This document shows, in pieces, positions 63,438 to 64,000 of a DNA stretch of 64,000 bases. The first letter of the stretch is position 1. Every line of letters starts with the position of its first letter. The notes under the pieces are model-generated. The model was given only the letters and a program-made list of their open reading frames with translations. It searched no databases and was not told where the DNA came from. Made by a program: the position numbers and the translations under genes. Location of the stretch: contig DJYO01000032.1 in NCBI GenBank assembly GCA_002450155.1, positions 1-64,000 on the forward strand, in the 5' to 3' direction. The stretch is from Mageeibacillus sp. UBA6976. GTDB lineage: Bacteria > Bacillota > Clostridia > Saccharofermentanales > Saccharofermentanaceae.

Positions 63438-64000
63438 TTAATATACCACTAATAATACATTACAATCGTCAGCTCTATCAGGGAGATTCTCCGGTCTGTA
63501 CCAGGAGTATACGAAAGATGTCGATCTGTTCATATCGATGTCTATGAGGATGTCATCTTCGTCGCCCGTGAGCCAGAAGTATGTCGTATAATCCAGATCC
63601 TCATCATCGGGATCAAAGTAGCAGGGGATTACCTGAACTGTTTTCTCATAAGCGAAACACAGATCTCTTATCTCATGCAGAAAATCATTTATCTGATCGA
63701 GTTCAGTTTGCTGAGCATCTCTTGAGATATAGATCAGGAGAACCAGGTCATTACCGGCTTCATCACTTACGTAATCGAAGTTGATATCAGCGATATCGAA
63801 TTGATGCCTGTCGAGGCACGCCTGTACTTCGTCTTCCCACTCACCAGTGTAATTCTCAACAACCTGTGCTCGCTCCATCTGATTAATCTCATTCTGGGCT
63901 TTTCTCACATAAGAGGAAAGAATTACGGCCAGCACTATCGTTATAAGTACAGGTATAGCGGAGATAATGATGCACACAGTCGCATATATGCTCTTGGTGT
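63438..64000 (-). CDS. Membrane-anchored protein of unknown function, partial at window edge
   Basis: The frame is open through base 64000, so the true start lies outside the window; an internal GTG at 63977 falls in the middle of the hydrophobic segment and is unlikely to be the start. Visible are one transmembrane helix (VCIIISAIPVLITIVLAVIL) and an outer domain of about 155 residues, acidic and rich in D, Y and I. I recognise no family. Confidence 0.7.
   Translation of the reverse strand, partial: TKSIYATVCIIISAIPVLITIVLAVILSSYVRKAQNEINQMERAQVVENYTGEWEDEVQACLDRHQFDIADINFDYVSDEAGNDLVLLIYISRDAQQTELDQINDFLHEIRDLCFAYEKTVQVIPCYFDPDDEDLDYTTYFWLTGDEDDILIDIDMNRSTSFVYSWYRPENLPDRADDCNVLLVVY

Overview
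The window looks like chromosome of a low-to-mid GC, Gram-positive anaerobe of the Clostridia (Firmicutes), plausibly a gut or rumen member. The evidence is AddAB instead of RecBCD, SepF, MutS2, MreB, an L27 with a Prp-cleavable N-terminus next to prp, a rho/L31/DUF1385/prmC cluster, a flavodiiron protein, Rnf-like redox genes, ChW repeats and CBM2/Thr-Pro-rich secreted proteins. I cannot name the species. Nearly all genes lie on the minus strand. Plus-strand genes are tadA, an L,D-transpeptidase, a VOC-domain protein, tRNA-Pro and a tRNA fragment at the left edge. || Layout. 1-170: the 3' half of a tRNA-Arg(CCU) gene without its 5' half, most simply one end of an integrated element lying to the left. 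174-7077: a minus-strand operon starting with a zinc-ribbon membrane protein and rpoD, followed by RnfC-, RnfD- and RnfG-like proteins and an unrecognised multi-spanning membrane protein. No rnfA, rnfB or rnfE is seen in the window. 7090-14825: tadA (probably leaderless) facing addB-addA. 15021-19290: a ChW-repeat L,D-transpeptidase, then a metal-resistance operon (SmtB-like repressor, stand-alone HMA protein, P1B-ATPase) behind a promoter and operator. 19392-23012: a cytoplasmic sugar-binding-fold/GGDEF protein, a DUF47 protein and sepF. 23187-28552: yggS, a HlyD-like protein, a COG4100 PLP enzyme, a lipid kinase and an acyl carrier protein; the last two sit under a FabT-like MarR gene with palindromic operators. 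29136-33515: CPBP protease, mutS2, pfkA. 33653-38847: a lone pilin, a sirtuin and dnaE. 38847-44770: uvrB, a 1-phosphofructokinase-like gene, a DUF212 protein, obg and the rplU-prp-rpmA operon with promoter and leader. 44770-45690: an AT-rich island with one lipoprotein-like gene. 45691-51340: a CBM2/lectin-like secreted protein, a membrane protein coupled to murC, and ybaK. 51398-56652: a VOC protein facing the rho-rpmE-DUF1385-prmC-DUF951 operon. 56711-63054: a large thioester-domain adhesin, a flavodiiron protein and mreB. 63126-64000: tRNA-Pro and a membrane-anchored protein cut by the window edge. || How the parts fit. Much of the window is housekeeping: sigma factor, DNA polymerase III alpha, excision and recombination repair, ribosomal proteins, wall synthesis, shape and division. 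The accessory content is mainly cell-surface and envelope: a thioester adhesin with a non-canonical sorting motif, a CBM2 protein with a short lectin-like end, the ChW transpeptidase, and a reduced Rnf-like membrane redox module. The reduced Rnf-like module and the adhesin are the best candidates for something unusual. I found no CRISPR array, no transposase and no complete prophage.
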